A DNA stretch of 64,000 bases from Luteimonas gilva (GCF_005239095.1 NZ_SZUA01000001.1:460848-524847), one strand, 5' to 3'; positions 18,585 through 32,819 are shown, counted from the first letter of the stretch. Made by a program: numbers and translations. Notes: a model not told the origin generated them from the sequence alone.

Positions 18585-19313
18585 ATGTCCGACGTATGGT
18601 TGTTGCGTACCGGAATCTTGATCGCGGGCCTGTTGCTGGTGGCGGCGATCTACTTCTTCGGCCGCCCGCGCAAGGGCGGCCAGAGCCGCCGCGTCGAAAA
18701 AAGCCGCGAAAGCGGACGCATGGAGCCCACACTGGGCGCGCAGATCGAAAACGATCTGGCGGGCGGCTTCGACGACGCCAACGTGCAGCAGTCCGAGCTC
18801 GATTTGATCGACGATGCGGCCGACTCGGCGGGCAGCGATCTCGGCCGCCGCGATAGCGAGAACTTCGACAAGATCATCTCGCTCTACGTCGCCGCGCGCG
18901 CCGGGCAACAGCTGCAGGGGCCCGACATCGTGGTCGCCGCCGAGAAGGCCGGGCTCACCTTCGGCCACATGAACGTGTTCCACCGGCTGACGGAAGGCCA
19001 TCCGGAACGCGGGCCGATCTTCAGCGTGGCCAACATCATGAAGCCCGGCAGCTTCGAGATGTCCGAGATCCAATCGTTGCAGACGCCGGCCATCGCCTTC
19101 TTCCTGACTTTGCCGGCGCCGCTGTCCGCGCTGGAAGCCTGGGACACGATGCTGCCGACCGCGCAGCGCATGGCCGAGCTGCTCAATGGTGTGGTTTTGG
19201 ACCAGGAGCGCAACGCGCTCGGCCGCCAGCGCATCGCCCACATCCGCGACGAGATGCGCGCCTACGACCGCCAGCACGAAGCGCCGCCGATCAAGCGTTC
19301 GCCGCGCTGGTGA
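18585..19313 (+). CDS. zipA: Cell division protein ZipA
   Basis: Anchors FtsZ to the inner membrane at the division site. The 242 residues begin with one transmembrane segment (about 5-25, RTGILIAGLLLVAAIYFFG), a basic stretch, a linker, and a C-terminal FtsZ-binding domain (about 105-230) with the family pattern around FGHMNVFHRL and GSFEMSEIQ. The linker is shorter than in E. coli ZipA. A good ribosome site (AAGGAG) precedes the ATG. It lies between smc and ligA. Confidence 0.93.
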   Translation: MSDVWLLRTGILIAGLLLVAAIYFFGRPRKGGQSRRVEKSRESGRMEPTLGAQIENDLAGGFDDANVQQSELDLIDDAADSAGSDLGRRDSENFDKIISLYVAARAGQQLQGPDIVVAAEKAGLTFGHMNVFHRLTEGHPERGPIFSVANIMKPGSFEMSEIQSLQTPAIAFFLTLPAPLSALEAWDTMLPTAQRMAELLNGVVLDQERNALGRQRIAHIRDEMRAYDRQHEAPPIKRSPRW

Positions 19314-19344
19314 GGTAATTCTTGCGAGGCCGCGATTGCGGGCT

Positions 19345-19455
19345 TTTGTAGGAGCGGCTTTAGCCGCGAGCTCTTCCCGCAAGCCGCCGCGACCGAAAGG
19401 TTTGGTACGCCGCGATCCGACGGAAAGAGCTCGCGGCTAAAGCCGCTCCTACAAA
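19345..19455. repeat. Palindromic repeat family A, copy 1 (GTAGGAGCGGCTTTAGCCGCGAGC)
   Basis: Two perfect 31-base arms (19345-19375 and 19425-19455) around a 49-base loop, in the gap between zipA and ligA. Each arm itself contains the palindrome GCGGCTNNAGCCGC. Four more copies occur at about 23439, 38001, 50835 and 63191, always between genes. Confidence 0.9.
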
Positions 19456-19480
19456 GCCTATTTCCAGAAGGCCGCGCTAG

Positions 19481-21568
<2,088 letters not shown>

Positions 21569-21597
21569 ATTCGCAAATCGTCGGGCAAGGGAACCAA

Positions 21598-22572
21598 ATG
21601 GCCGGCGATTGGCGGCCGAGCGCCGACGCGGAAGCCATCAAGCTGCGGGCCCGGCTGTATTCGCTGATCCGGGCTTTCTTCGCCGAACGCGGCGTGCTGG
21701 AAGTGGAAACGCCGGTGCTGTCCCAAGCCGGCAACACCGACCCGAACATCGCTTCGTTTTCGCTCGAATTCTCCGGCCGCACCGACGGCGCGCCGCGCAC
21801 GCGCTGGTTGCGCACTTCGCCGGAATATCCGCTCAAGCGCCTGCTCGCCGCGGGCATCGGCGATTGCTATGAATTGGGCCGCGTCTTCCGCGACGGCGAA
21901 GCTGGCGGCCGCCACAATCCCGAATTCACGATGCTGGAGTGGTATCGCACCGGTTGGGACCACCATCGCCTGATCGACGAAACCGCGGCTCTGGTCGCCG
22001 CAGCGCTGGCCTTGGTCGGCCGCGAAGCCGGCGTGGAGAAGATCGCGTACCGCGATTTGTACCGCCGGCAGTTGGACGTGGACCCTGCCGCCGCCGACGT
22101 GCCGCAGTTCATCGCCGCGTTGGGCGAGGTCGAAATCGACCCTGCGGGTCTCGATCGCGACGATTGGCTCGATCTGCTGATGACCCATCGCCTGCAACCC
22201 GAGTTTCCCGTCGACCGCCTGACCGTGGTGTACGACTACCCGGCATCGCAATGCGCATTGGCACGGATCAGGCCGGGCGATCATGCCGTGGCCGAACGTT
22301 TCGAGTTGTATCTGGGCCCGCTCGAGCTGGCGAACGGCTACCACGAACTGAACGACGCCGATGAACAACGCCGGCGTTTTATCGCCGATCTCGAACGCCG
22401 CCGCGCAAGGAACCTGCCGCAGCCGCCTATCGACGAGCGCTTGCTGCAGGCGTTGGACGCCGGCCTTCCGGATTGCGCCGGCGTCGCCTTGGGCATCGAC
22501 CGCCTGCTGATGGCGATGCTCGGCACCGGCCGCATCGCCGACGCGCTTGCGTTCGCATTTCCCAGAGCCTGA
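21598..22572 (+). CDS. epmA: Elongation factor P--(R)-beta-lysine ligase EpmA
   Basis: Attaches (R)-beta-lysine to elongation factor P, helping ribosomes past polyproline. It resembles the catalytic core of class II lysyl-tRNA synthetase but lacks the anticodon-binding domain: 324 residues, against about 325 for E. coli EpmA. Class II motifs are visible (FFAERGVLEVETPVLSQAG; RVFRDGEAGGRHNPEFTMLEW; GVALGIDRLLM). I chose the ATG at 21598 because MAGDWRPSA aligns with the family start and AGGGAA precedes it; an ATG at 21565 overlapping the ligA stop is the alternative. epmB and efp are not in the window. Confidence 0.9.
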   Translation: MAGDWRPSADAEAIKLRARLYSLIRAFFAERGVLEVETPVLSQAGNTDPNIASFSLEFSGRTDGAPRTRWLRTSPEYPLKRLLAAGIGDCYELGRVFRDGEAGGRHNPEFTMLEWYRTGWDHHRLIDETAALVAAALALVGREAGVEKIAYRDLYRRQLDVDPAAADVPQFIAALGEVEIDPAGLDRDDWLDLLMTHRLQPEFPVDRLTVVYDYPASQCALARIRPGDHAVAERFELYLGPLELANGYHELNDADEQRRRFIADLERRRARNLPQPPIDERLLQALDAGLPDCAGVALGIDRLLMAMLGTGRIADALAFAFPRA

Positions 22573-22673
22573 ACGCGCTGCCGGGCTTGCGGCCGCTGGC
22601 GTCGCCGGCGAATATTCTCGCGTCGTTCGCATGCGCGCGATAAAGTCGAATGGCGTCGAATCCAGGGGCCGCC

Positions 22674-23408
22674 ATGCGTCATATGCTGTACTGCTGCGTG
22701 CTGTTATTGGCCGCTCCGATGGTTGGAGCAGGCGAGGCGCGCGCGCAGAGCGGCAGCAAGCTCGACGAATATCGCGAACGCTTGCCGAGCGATGTGATCC
22801 GATGCGAATCCGAAGAAGGTCGCACCCGCCAGTGCACGGCCGAAACCAATGGCAGCGTGAAGCTGTTGCGCCAATTGTCGGATTCGGCTTGCACCGAAGG
22901 CCAGACCTGGGGCTATAGCCGCAACGGCGTGTGGGTCACTCAGGGCTGCCGGGGAGAGTTCGCGGTCGGTTTCGGCGCAAAGAGCGCGGCCGGTCGCGAC
23001 GTGATGCGCTGCGAATCGGCCGACGGCCGTTGGCATTTGTGCCCATTGAAAGCGCCGGGCCAGGTCGAATTGATCAAGCAGCTCTCGCGCAGCCCGTGCA
23101 TTCGCGACATGAGCTGGGGACGCGACAATCGCGGCGTCTGGGTGGCGCAGGGCTGCCGCGGCGAATTCCGCGTCGCCGGCGGCGTGCGCAGCGAAGCCGA
23201 AGATACGCGCTACGGCCAAGGGCCGGATTTCGTGCGCTGCGAATCCAAGGGCGGCAACGAACGGCGTTGTCCGGTCGCCGTCGGCGAAAGCGTGCGGATG
23301 GTCAGGCAATTGTCGAATTCGGCCTGCATCCAAGACCAATCCTGGGGCTGGGATCGGGAAGGCGTGTGGGTGCGCAGCGGATGCCGGGCGGAGTTCGAAG
23401 TGCGCTAA
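22674..23408 (+). CDS. Exported DUF3011 protein with three cysteine-rich repeats
   Basis: Function unknown. After a signal peptide (about residues 1-25, cut near ARAQS) come three copies of a 57-residue unit at about 41-97, 109-166 and 186-243. Each has the pattern RCES...C...LxxQLSxSxC....WG...GVWVxxGCRxEF with four cysteines (in copy 1: C44, C54, C73, C92), probably two disulfides per unit. This fits DUF3011, a small family common in Xanthomonadaceae, sometimes called lectin-like on weak grounds. The ATG at 22674 is preferred over 22650 because it puts the signal peptide at the start. A family A repeat follows the stop. Confidence 0.75.
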   Translation: MRHMLYCCVLLLAAPMVGAGEARAQSGSKLDEYRERLPSDVIRCESEEGRTRQCTAETNGSVKLLRQLSDSACTEGQTWGYSRNGVWVTQGCRGEFAVGFGAKSAAGRDVMRCESADGRWHLCPLKAPGQVELIKQLSRSPCIRDMSWGRDNRGVWVAQGCRGEFRVAGGVRSEAEDTRYGQGPDFVRCESKGGNERRCPVAVGESVRMVRQLSNSACIQDQSWGWDREGVWVRSGCRAEFEVR

Positions 23409-23438
23409 AGCACGGCAGCGAGGTCTTCCAGAGAGCGG

Positions 23439-23542
23439 GCTTTTCGTAGGAGCGGCTTTAGCCGCGAGCTCTTCCTTCAAATCGCGGCATCGCAAGGATT
23501 TGCGAGAAAAAGCTCGCGGCTAAAGCCGCTCCTACGAAAAGC
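23439..23542. repeat. Palindromic repeat family A, copy 2
   Basis: Perfect 32-base arms at 23439-23470 and 23511-23542, loop of 40 bases, between the DUF3011 gene and mtnA. The arm core GTAGGAGCGGCTTTAGCCGC is identical to copy 1. Confidence 0.9.
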
Positions 23543-23573
23543 AACCGTCGTCTACGGTTGCTAAACTAGCGGT

Positions 23574-24635
23574 ATGACCAACGCTATCGAATACGACCGT
23601 TACGATCGCATCCGCCCGATCCGCTGGACCGGCGCAGCGCTCGAATTGCTCGACCAGCGCAAATTGCCGTTCACGGTCGAATATCTCAGCTGCGCCAGCA
23701 GCGATGAGGTCGCTTCCGCCATCCATGCTTTGGCCGTGCGCGGCGCGCCGGCGATCGGCATCGCCGCGGCCTGGGGTGCGGTGCTGGCGGCGCGCGCGAT
23801 CGAAGCGGGCGACGGTGCGGAGGCGGCCGCCAAGCTGGAACCCGCTTTGCAACGGCTCAATACCGCGCGTCCCACGGCCGTGAATCTCGCCTGGGCGCTC
23901 GCCCGCATGCGCCGTGCGCTGACCGGTGCGGGCGCGGATTGGCGCGATGCGCTGGAGCGCGAAGCGCGGGCGATCGAAACCGAAGATCTCGCCGCCAACC
24001 GGCGCATGGGCGAAATGGGCGCGAGCCTGATCGCCTCTGGCAGCGGCGTGCTGACCCACTGCAACACCGGCTCGCTGGCCACCGCCGGCTTCGGCACCGC
24101 GCTGGGCGTGATCCGCGCCGGCGTGGCGCAAGGCCGGATCGGCAAGGTGTTCGCCGACGAAACCCGGCCCTGGATGCAAGGCTCGCGTTTGACGGTGTGG
24201 GAGCTGCAGCAGGACGGCATCGACGCCACCTTGATCGCCGACGCCGCCGCTTCGCATCTGATGAAGAGCGGGCAGGTGGATTGGGTGGTGGTCGGCGCCG
24301 ACCGGATCTGCGCGAACGGCGACACCGCCAACAAGATCGGCACCTACCAGCTGGCGATTTCCGCCCATCACCACGGCAAGAAATTCATGGTGGTCGCGCC
24401 GTCGTCCACGGTCGACATGGACACGCCCAGCGGCGACCAGATCGAAATCGAAGAACGCGACCCGAGCGAACTGCTGGGCGTTTCCGGCAGCCGCACCGTC
24501 GCCGACGGCATCCAGGCCTGGAACCCGGTGTTCGATGTGACCCCGGCCGAGCTGATCGACGCCATCGTCACTGAGAAGGGCATCGTCGAGCATCCGAATC
24601 CCGAACGCATGCGCGCCGTCTTCGGCGCCGCCTAA
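23574..24635 (+). CDS. mtnA: S-methyl-5-thioribose-1-phosphate isomerase
   Basis: Converts methylthioribose 1-phosphate to methylthioribulose 1-phosphate in methionine salvage. The 353-residue protein belongs to the eIF2B-like family and shows [13 protein letters not shown] near 62-74, the catalytic-cysteine segment [10 protein letters not shown], and [19 protein letters not shown] with the catalytic aspartate. No other salvage gene adjoins it. It sits alone between two repeat-filled gaps. Confidence 0.95.
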   Translation: MTNAIEYDRYDRIRPIRWTGAALELLDQRKLPFTVEYLSCASSDEVASAIHALAVRGAPAIGIAAAWGAVLAARAIEAGDGAEAAAKLEPALQRLNTARPTAVNLAWALARMRRALTGAGADWRDALEREARAIETEDLAANRRMGEMGASLIASGSGVLTHCNTGSLATAGFGTALGVIRAGVAQGRIGKVFADETRPWMQGSRLTVWELQQDGIDATLIADAAASHLMKSGQVDWVVVGADRICANGDTANKIGTYQLAISAHHHGKKFMVVAPSSTVDMDTPSGDQIEIEERDPSELLGVSGSRTVADGIQAWNPVFDVTPAELIDAIVTEKGIVEHPNPERMRAVFGAA

Positions 24636-24637
24636 AC

Positions 24638-24771
24638 GTAGAGTCGAGCCTGCTCGACTGCTTTTCGTGCCATTCGCCGAGCTTTCACCGTAGAGTCGAG
24701 CTTGCTCGACTGCTTTTGTTCGATCCGACGGGCCTTTCCGAGCAAAAGCAATTGAGCAAGCTCGACTCTAC
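24638..24771. repeat. Repeat family B: two direct copies and one inverted copy of GTAGAGTCGAGCTTGCTCGACT
   Basis: Copies at 24638-24665 and 24690-24717 are direct (27 of 28 bases alike, ending TGCTTTT), and an inverted copy lies at 24744-24771. Copy 2 and the inverted copy can pair as a hairpin, or the inner palindrome GAGTCGAGC..GCTCGACTC of each can fold alone. The cluster directly follows the mtnA stop and may end its transcript. The 372-base gap 24636-25007 holds this cluster and the gyrA promoter and leader; I see no gene in it. Confidence 0.8.
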
Positions 24772-24904
24772 GGAAGTCAGCTTTTTCGAGGCCAAGCCGC
24801 GCCCGTCGCAGATGGCCTGAGACGGGTGCCGTACAGGGCCGGGTAAACGCCGCGCAAGTCATTGTTTTTTCGCGATTTTCCTATGGTTTCACAACCCCGT
24901 TCTG

Positions 24905-24913
24905 TGGTATGAT
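24905..24913 (+). promoter_or_regulatory. Extended -10 promoter of gyrA
   Basis: TGGTATGAT is an extended -10 element (TGN plus TATGAT, five of six consensus bases), at the end of an AT-richer stretch. A -35 is weak. A start near 24920 gives a leader of about 88 bases before the gyrA ATG. Confidence 0.6.
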
Positions 24914-24947
24914 TTCACGTCTCCGAATCCGGCCGATTTCCGGCGTC

Positions 24948-24979
24948 GCGGACTCCGGTCCGCCCGCCGTTTTCGGGCG
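24948..24979 (+). promoter_or_regulatory. Overlapping hairpins in the gyrA leader
   Basis: GCGGAC-TCCG-GTCCGC (24948-24963) and CGCCCG-N7-CGGGCG (24961-24979) share three bases, so only one can form completely at a time. A smaller GCCG/CGGC stem lies at 24932-24944. The structures are plain in the sequence; a regulatory role is only a guess. Confidence 0.4.
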
Positions 24980-25007
24980 CGCAAAACCTTCTTAATACGG
25001 ACCCCTG

Positions 25008-27605
<2,598 letters not shown>

Positions 27606-27611
27606 AGCTCT

Positions 27612-27783
27612 TCCTTCTCCCGCCGGGAGAAAGTGGCGCGCAGCGCCGGATGAGGGTTCGGCGAAGCCGCGATCGTTGCCGATTGCGGCGTTCGCGTAAC
27701 AAGCGGCTTCTTTCCTCGCAATCCTGAGCGATATCGCTACGCCGAACCCTCACCTCAACCCCTCTCCCGATGAGAGAGGGGCT
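27612..27783. repeat. Composite repeat with CTCTCCC/GGGAGAG palindromes (family F)
   Basis: The gap after gyrA opens with the hairpin TTCTCCC-GCC-GGGAGAA (about 27617-27633) and the segment GGATGAGGGTTCGGCG (27648-27663), and closes with the inverted CGCCGAACCCTCACCTC (from 27739) and CCCCTCTC-N6-GAGAGGGG (about 27760-27781). A related CCCTCACCCAACCCTCTCCCGC element is at 40779-40813. The hairpin just after the gyrA stop may help end that transcript. Confidence 0.65.
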
Positions 27784-27866
27784 TTATGTTCGCGGTCTAC
27801 CGAACGACCGGTTGGCGCACGCTTCTTCGTCATATACTCGAATCGACTCGAGGGAATGGGGGCGTC

Positions 27867-30800
27867 ATGCGCGATCGCGTCATCACGGCGGCCGGAGCGG
27901 CGGCCAAGATCCTGTTGCTGGCCTGCCTGGCCATCGGTTTTTCCGCCTGCAAACGCGGCGACCACGGGCAACTCCCCGCGCCTAGCGGCGAAGCGATCAG
28001 GGCCAAGCCGGAGCAGGTGCAAGGCTTCGCCTTGGCGTCGGCCTATCCCGACCAGCACGACGGCGACCTGGCCATCGCGCTCGAATTCAGCCGGCCGCTG
28101 GTCGGCACCCAATCCTTCGACGAACTGATCTCGGTGACCGGCCCGAACGGCGCGGCCGTGAAGGGTAGCTGGGTATTGGATAAGGAAGGCAAAATCCTGC
28201 GCTTCCCCTATGTCGAAGCCAGCCAGAACTACGAAGTCGCGATCCGCGCCGGGCTGAGCGCCGCCGACGGCAACCGGCTGGGCAAGGAAATCAAGCAGAA
28301 GGTCTATACCGGCCCGCTCGACCCCGTGGTGGGCTTCGCCTCGCAAGGCAGCGTGTTGCCGGCCAAGGAATCGCGCGGCTTGCCGGTGGTGTCGGTGAAC
28401 GTGAAGGAAGTCGACGTCGAATTCCTGAAAGTGGCCGATTCGTCGCTGCCGAAATTCTTCGCCGAATACCAGCGCGGCGGCCGCCGCGGCAGTTGGGAGC
28501 TGGAGCGCGACTACGACGACAACATGCCGCTGTCCAAGCTGGCCGAACCGGTGTACGTGAACCGCTTCGTGCTCGGCGGCAAGCCGAACGAACGCGTGCT
28601 GACTTATCTGCCGGTGCAGGACATCGCCGAACTGCAGGAACCCGGTTTGTACTTCGCGGTGATGAAGCGTTCGGGGCAGTTCCAAGACCAATTCGAAACG
28701 GCTTACTTCACCGTCAGCGACATCGGCCTGCACACGCGCGCCTACAAGGACACGCTCTTCGTGCATACCGCCTCGCTGGCCAGCGGAGCAGCGGTCGGAG
28801 GCGTGGCGCTGAAGATCCTCGACGCCAAGGGCGAAACGATCTTGAAAGGCGAGACCGACAGCAACGGCAACGCCTTGCTCAAGAACTACGCGCTCGACGC
28901 CGCGCACGTACTGGTCGCCACACGCGGCAAGGACGTGTCGATGCTGCCGTTCAACCAGCCGGCGCTGGACCTGTCCGAATTCGCCGTCGCCGGCCGCGAG
29001 CAGGCGTGGTTCGACGTATTCGCCTGGTCCGGCCGCGACCTGTACCGCCCCGGCGAAACCGTGCGCCTGTCCGCGCTGCTGCGCGACCAGGACGGCAAGC
29101 CGGTCAAGCCTCAGCCGCTGTTCCTGCGATTGAAGCAACCCGATGGCAAGACTTTCGACGAGCGCCGGATCGAGCCGGGCACGCAGGGCTATTTCGCCTA
29201 CGAGAAACTGATCCCGTCCGAAGCGCCGACCGGACGTTGGCAGGTCGAGTTCCGCACCGATCCGGACAGCAAGGAAGCGGTGCAGGGCATGACCTTGCGC
29301 ATCGAGGAATTCCTGCCCGAGCGTATGAAGCTGGACCTGGACGCGCCCGAAATCCTCAAGCCCGGCCAGCCGTTGAAACTGCAGGCCACCGGTGCTTACC
29401 TGTACGGCGCGCCCGCCGCGGGCAACCGTTTCACCGCCAAGCTCGCGGTGGCGGTCGAACAGCATCCGCTGGAAAAGCTGCCGGGCTATTTCTTCGGGGA
29501 TCCGACGCTCGAATTGCCGAAGGAAGCCAAGGACGTCGTCGACGCCGAGCTCGACGCGCAAGGCAAGCTGCAGCAGGACCTGGCGCTGCCCGATGAGGCG
29601 AAGCCGGTCAGCCCGGTCGCCGCGGTCGTATCCGGCAGCGTCTACGAAACCGGCGGCCGCACGGTGACCCGGACCTTGAAGCGGGTGATGTGGCCCAACG
29701 ACGTGCTGGTCGGCGTGCGCCCGATGTTCGACGACAAGGAAGGCGCCGATTCGAACGCCAATGCGCGCTTCGAATTGCTGCGCGTGAACGCCGCCGGCGC
29801 GCCGCAGGCCGGCAAGGGTTTGAAAGTGACGTTGGTGCGCGAGCGCCGCGACTACCATTGGAACTACGACGACGAAGGCGGCTGGGATTACGACTTCACC
29901 CGCCGCTTCGAAAACGTCGAGACCAAGACCATCGATGTCGGCACCACGGCCGCGCGCTTCGATTTCCCGGTGGAGTGGGGCGAATACCGCGTCGACGTGT
30001 TCGATCCCGCTACGGGTCTGACCACGCGCTACCCGTTCACCGCCGGCTGGAGCTGGGACGACCAGAACCGCGGCAGCGATGCGCGTCCGGACAAGGTGAA
30101 GCTCGCGCTCGACAAGACCGCGTACAAGGCCGGCGACAAGCTGAAGGTCACGCTGACCCCGCCTCACGACGGTAAGGGCTTGCTCCTAGTCGAAACCGAC
30201 AAACTGATCTACGTGCAGGACATCGACGCGAAGGCCGGTAGCACCTTCGAGATTCCGGTCACCCAGGATTGGGAACGCCACGACGTTTACGTGACCGCGC
30301 TGGTGTTCCGCGGCGGCAGCGCGCCCAGCAAGATCACGCCGGCGCGCGCGGTGGGCGTGGCGCACGTGCCGATGGACCGTCGCGACCGCAAGGTCAGCGT
30401 CGGCCTGTCGATCCCGGCGCAGATGCGGCCCGAACGCGATCTGCAGGCGACCATCGCCGTGCCGGAACTGGCCGGCAAGGAAGGCTATGTCACTGTCTCC
30501 GCGGTCGATGTCGGCATCCTCAACATCACCAAGTTCCCCGTGCCGGACGCGAACGCTCATTTCTTCGCCCAGCGCCGCTTGGGCGTGGACGCTTACGATT
30601 TGTACGGTCGCGTCATCGAAAGTTTCGAAGGCGGCGTCGCCAAGATCCGCTTCGGCGGCGACATGGCCTTGGAACCGCTGTCGCAGGCGCGGCGACCGAC
30701 GTCGAAGGTGCAGACCGTCGACCTGTTCGCTGGTCCGGTGAAACTGGATGCGAAGGGCGTGGCGCGGATCAAGCTGGCGGTGCCCGATTTCAACGGTACG

Positions 30801-32780
30801 CTGCGTGTTTCGGCGCTGGTGTATTCGGATCAGCGCTACGGCAACCGCGACAAGGAAACGGTGGTGCGCGCGCCGATCGTGGCCGAAGCCAGCCTGCCGC
30901 GCGTGCTGGCGCCGGGCGACCGCAGCACGGTGACGCTGGATGTGACCAACTTCACCGGCAAACCTGGCGAATTCAACGTCCGCATCGACGGCGAAGGTCC
31001 TCTGGCGATCGCGAACAACACTGTCAGCGCCAAACTCGCCGGCGATGCGAAAACCACGCTCAGCTTCCCGCTGACCGCGAGGGAAGGCTATACGACGGCG
31101 AAAGTGCGCGTGCGTGTCGACGGCAACGGCTTCAAGGTCGACCGCCGCTACGACCTGCCGGTGCGCGCAGCCTGGCCGGGCGTGTTGCGTGCGCAGACAC
31201 GCGTGCTCGATCCGGTGGCGCCCGTGTCCCTGGACGCCGGCTTCGCCGATGGCCTCATGGCCGATTCGGTCAGCGCGCGGATGACGGTCAGCGCCTTGCC
31301 GCCGATCCCGTTCGCCAGCGTGTTGAAGGGCGCGCTCGACTATCCGTACGGCTGCGCCGAGCAGACCACCAGCAAAGGTTACGCCGCGCTGCTGCTCGAC
31401 GAAGCCACCGCCAAGATGCTCGGCGTGAAAGGCCTGGACGCCAAACAGCGCCGCGCGCGCATGGACGGCGCGTTCGGACGCTTGGCTTCGATGCAGGTCG
31501 GCAACGGCCATTTCTCGATGTGGGGCGACGACAGCTACGTCAATCCCGGCCTGACGCCGTACATCGTCGAATTCCTGCTCGATGCGCGCGAAGCCGGCTT
31601 CGACGTGCCCGACAGCGTGCTGCAAAAAGCGTTGACCCGGCTCAACGAAGATCTGCTCGGCGGCGGTGCGCCGTTCTACGGCTACGACAACCGCGATCAC
31701 CTCAAGTTCGCCTACCAGGCGCATGCCGGTTACGTGTTGGCCCGGGTGAACCGGGCGCCGCTGGGCACGCTGCGTGCGCTGTACGACAACGACCGCAGCA
31801 AGTCGCTGACCGGCCTGTCTTTGGTCCATCTGGGCTTGGCGCTGTCGCTGCAGGGCGACAAGAACCGCGGTCAGAAGGCGATCGCCCAGGGTTTCGCCTT
31901 GCGCAAGGAACGTCCGGAGTATCTGGGCGACTACGGCACCGCTTTGCGCGACGAAGCGCTGATGATCGCGCTGACCCACGAACGCGGCTTGAACAAGCCC
32001 GAATACGACGCCCGCGTCGTCGATCTGGGCCGCGAATTGGATGCGCGCCGCAACCAGCAATGGACCTACTTCAGCACGCAGGAGCAGGTCGCGCTGGGCC
32101 GCGTCGGCAAGGCGCTGCTCGCCGCGCAAGGCAAACAGTTCAGCGGCCGCTTGCAGGTAGGCGATGTCGGCGAAGACGTCGCCACGACCAAGCTGTGGGG
32201 CCGCGATTTCGACTACGCGACGCTGAGCCGCGGGGTGCGTTTCTCGCCGGAAGGCCAGGGCCCGCTCTATGTGAGCCTGGAAGCCGCCGGCATTCCGCGC
32301 ACCGCGCCGGCGCCGGACAACCGCGTGCTGAACGTCGAGCGCAAGTACTACACGCCGGACGGCAAGCCCTGGGGCGGCGGCAAGCTGCGCGAGGGCGATG
32401 CGCTGATCGTCGGCGTCAGCATCACCGCCAGCCGCGCGATGCCGGACGCTTTGCTCACGGACTTGCTGCCGGCGGGCCTGGAGATCGAGAACTTCAACCT
32501 AAGCGACGCCAAGCAGTGGGCGGACGTGGTGGTGGACGGCATCGAGATCACCGACCGCGGCAGTGCGGCCGAAGTGCGGCACGAGGAATACCGCGACGAT
32601 CGTTACGTCGCCGCGCTGAAGCTGGACCGCAACGATCCGGCTCGCGTGTTCTATCTGGTGCGCGCGGTCACGCCGGGCACCTACACCGTGCCGCCGCCGC
32701 TGGTCGAGGACATGTACCGGCCGGATCTGCGCGGCGTCGGCAAGTCAAGTCCGGCGGCGGTGACGGTGGTGCAGCCGTGA
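27867..32780 (+). CDS. Bacterial alpha-2-macroglobulin lipoprotein with thioester
   Basis: A broad protease trap in the periplasm, thought to protect the cell when its outer membrane is breached. The 1,637-residue protein has a lipoprotein signal with lipobox FSAC and C28, many macroglobulin (MG) beta domains, and the thioester motif CAEQ at 1163-1166 in YPYGCAEQTTS, then the alpha/alpha thioester domain and a C-terminal receptor-like domain (GLEIENFNLSDAKQWAD). The size and the neighbouring pbpC match the E. coli YfhM/PbpC type. The frame runs 27 codons further upstream, but the ATG at 27867 puts the signal peptide first. A palindrome separates it from pbpC. Confidence 0.93.
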   Translation: MRDRVITAAGAAAKILLLACLAIGFSACKRGDHGQLPAPSGEAIRAKPEQVQGFALASAYPDQHDGDLAIALEFSRPLVGTQSFDELISVTGPNGAAVKGSWVLDKEGKILRFPYVEASQNYEVAIRAGLSAADGNRLGKEIKQKVYTGPLDPVVGFASQGSVLPAKESRGLPVVSVNVKEVDVEFLKVADSSLPKFFAEYQRGGRRGSWELERDYDDNMPLSKLAEPVYVNRFVLGGKPNERVLTYLPVQDIAELQEPGLYFAVMKRSGQFQDQFETAYFTVSDIGLHTRAYKDTLFVHTASLASGAAVGGVALKILDAKGETILKGETDSNGNALLKNYALDAAHVLVATRGKDVSMLPFNQPALDLSEFAVAGREQAWFDVFAWSGRDLYRPGETVRLSALLRDQDGKPVKPQPLFLRLKQPDGKTFDERRIEPGTQGYFAYEKLIPSEAPTGRWQVEFRTDPDSKEAVQGMTLRIEEFLPERMKLDLDAPEILKPGQPLKLQATGAYLYGAPAAGNRFTAKLAVAVEQHPLEKLPGYFFGDPTLELPKEAKDVVDAELDAQGKLQQDLALPDEAKPVSPVAAVVSGSVYETGGRTVTRTLKRVMWPNDVLVGVRPMFDDKEGADSNANARFELLRVNAAGAPQAGKGLKVTLVRERRDYHWNYDDEGGWDYDFTRRFENVETKTIDVGTTAARFDFPVEWGEYRVDVFDPATGLTTRYPFTAGWSWDDQNRGSDARPDKVKLALDKTAYKAGDKLKVTLTPPHDGKGLLLVETDKLIYVQDIDAKAGSTFEIPVTQDWERHDVYVTALVFRGGSAPSKITPARAVGVAHVPMDRRDRKVSVGLSIPAQMRPERDLQATIAVPELAGKEGYVTVSAVDVGILNITKFPVPDANAHFFAQRRLGVDAYDLYGRVIESFEGGVAKIRFGGDMALEPLSQARRPTSKVQTVDLFAGPVKLDAKGVARIKLAVPDFNGTLRVSALVYSDQRYGNRDKETVVRAPIVAEASLPRVLAPGDRSTVTLDVTNFTGKPGEFNVRIDGEGPLAIANNTVSAKLAGDAKTTLSFPLTAREGYTTAKVRVRVDGNGFKVDRRYDLPVRAAWPGVLRAQTRVLDPVAPVSLDAGFADGLMADSVSARMTVSALPPIPFASVLKGALDYPYGCAEQTTSKGYAALLLDEATAKMLGVKGLDAKQRRARMDGAFGRLASMQVGNGHFSMWGDDSYVNPGLTPYIVEFLLDAREAGFDVPDSVLQKALTRLNEDLLGGGAPFYGYDNRDHLKFAYQAHAGYVLARVNRAPLGTLRALYDNDRSKSLTGLSLVHLGLALSLQGDKNRGQKAIAQGFALRKERPEYLGDYGTALRDEALMIALTHERGLNKPEYDARVVDLGRELDARRNQQWTYFSTQEQVALGRVGKALLAAQGKQFSGRLQVGDVGEDVATTKLWGRDFDYATLSRGVRFSPEGQGPLYVSLEAAGIPRTAPAPDNRVLNVERKYYTPDGKPWGGGKLREGDALIVGVSITASRAMPDALLTDLLPAGLEIENFNLSDAKQWADVVVDGIEITDRGSAAEVRHEEYRDDRYVAALKLDRNDPARVFYLVRAVTPGTYTVPPPLVEDMYRPDLRGVGKSSPAAVTVVQP

Positions 32781-32819
32781 GACGATGGGATGTCGGCCCA
32801 TGGCGGGCATCCCGATAAA

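Noticed and set aside
24638-24771. Possible small CRISPR array
   Set aside because: Only three copies in mixed orientation with unequal spacing, and no cas gene; it is a dispersed palindromic repeat.
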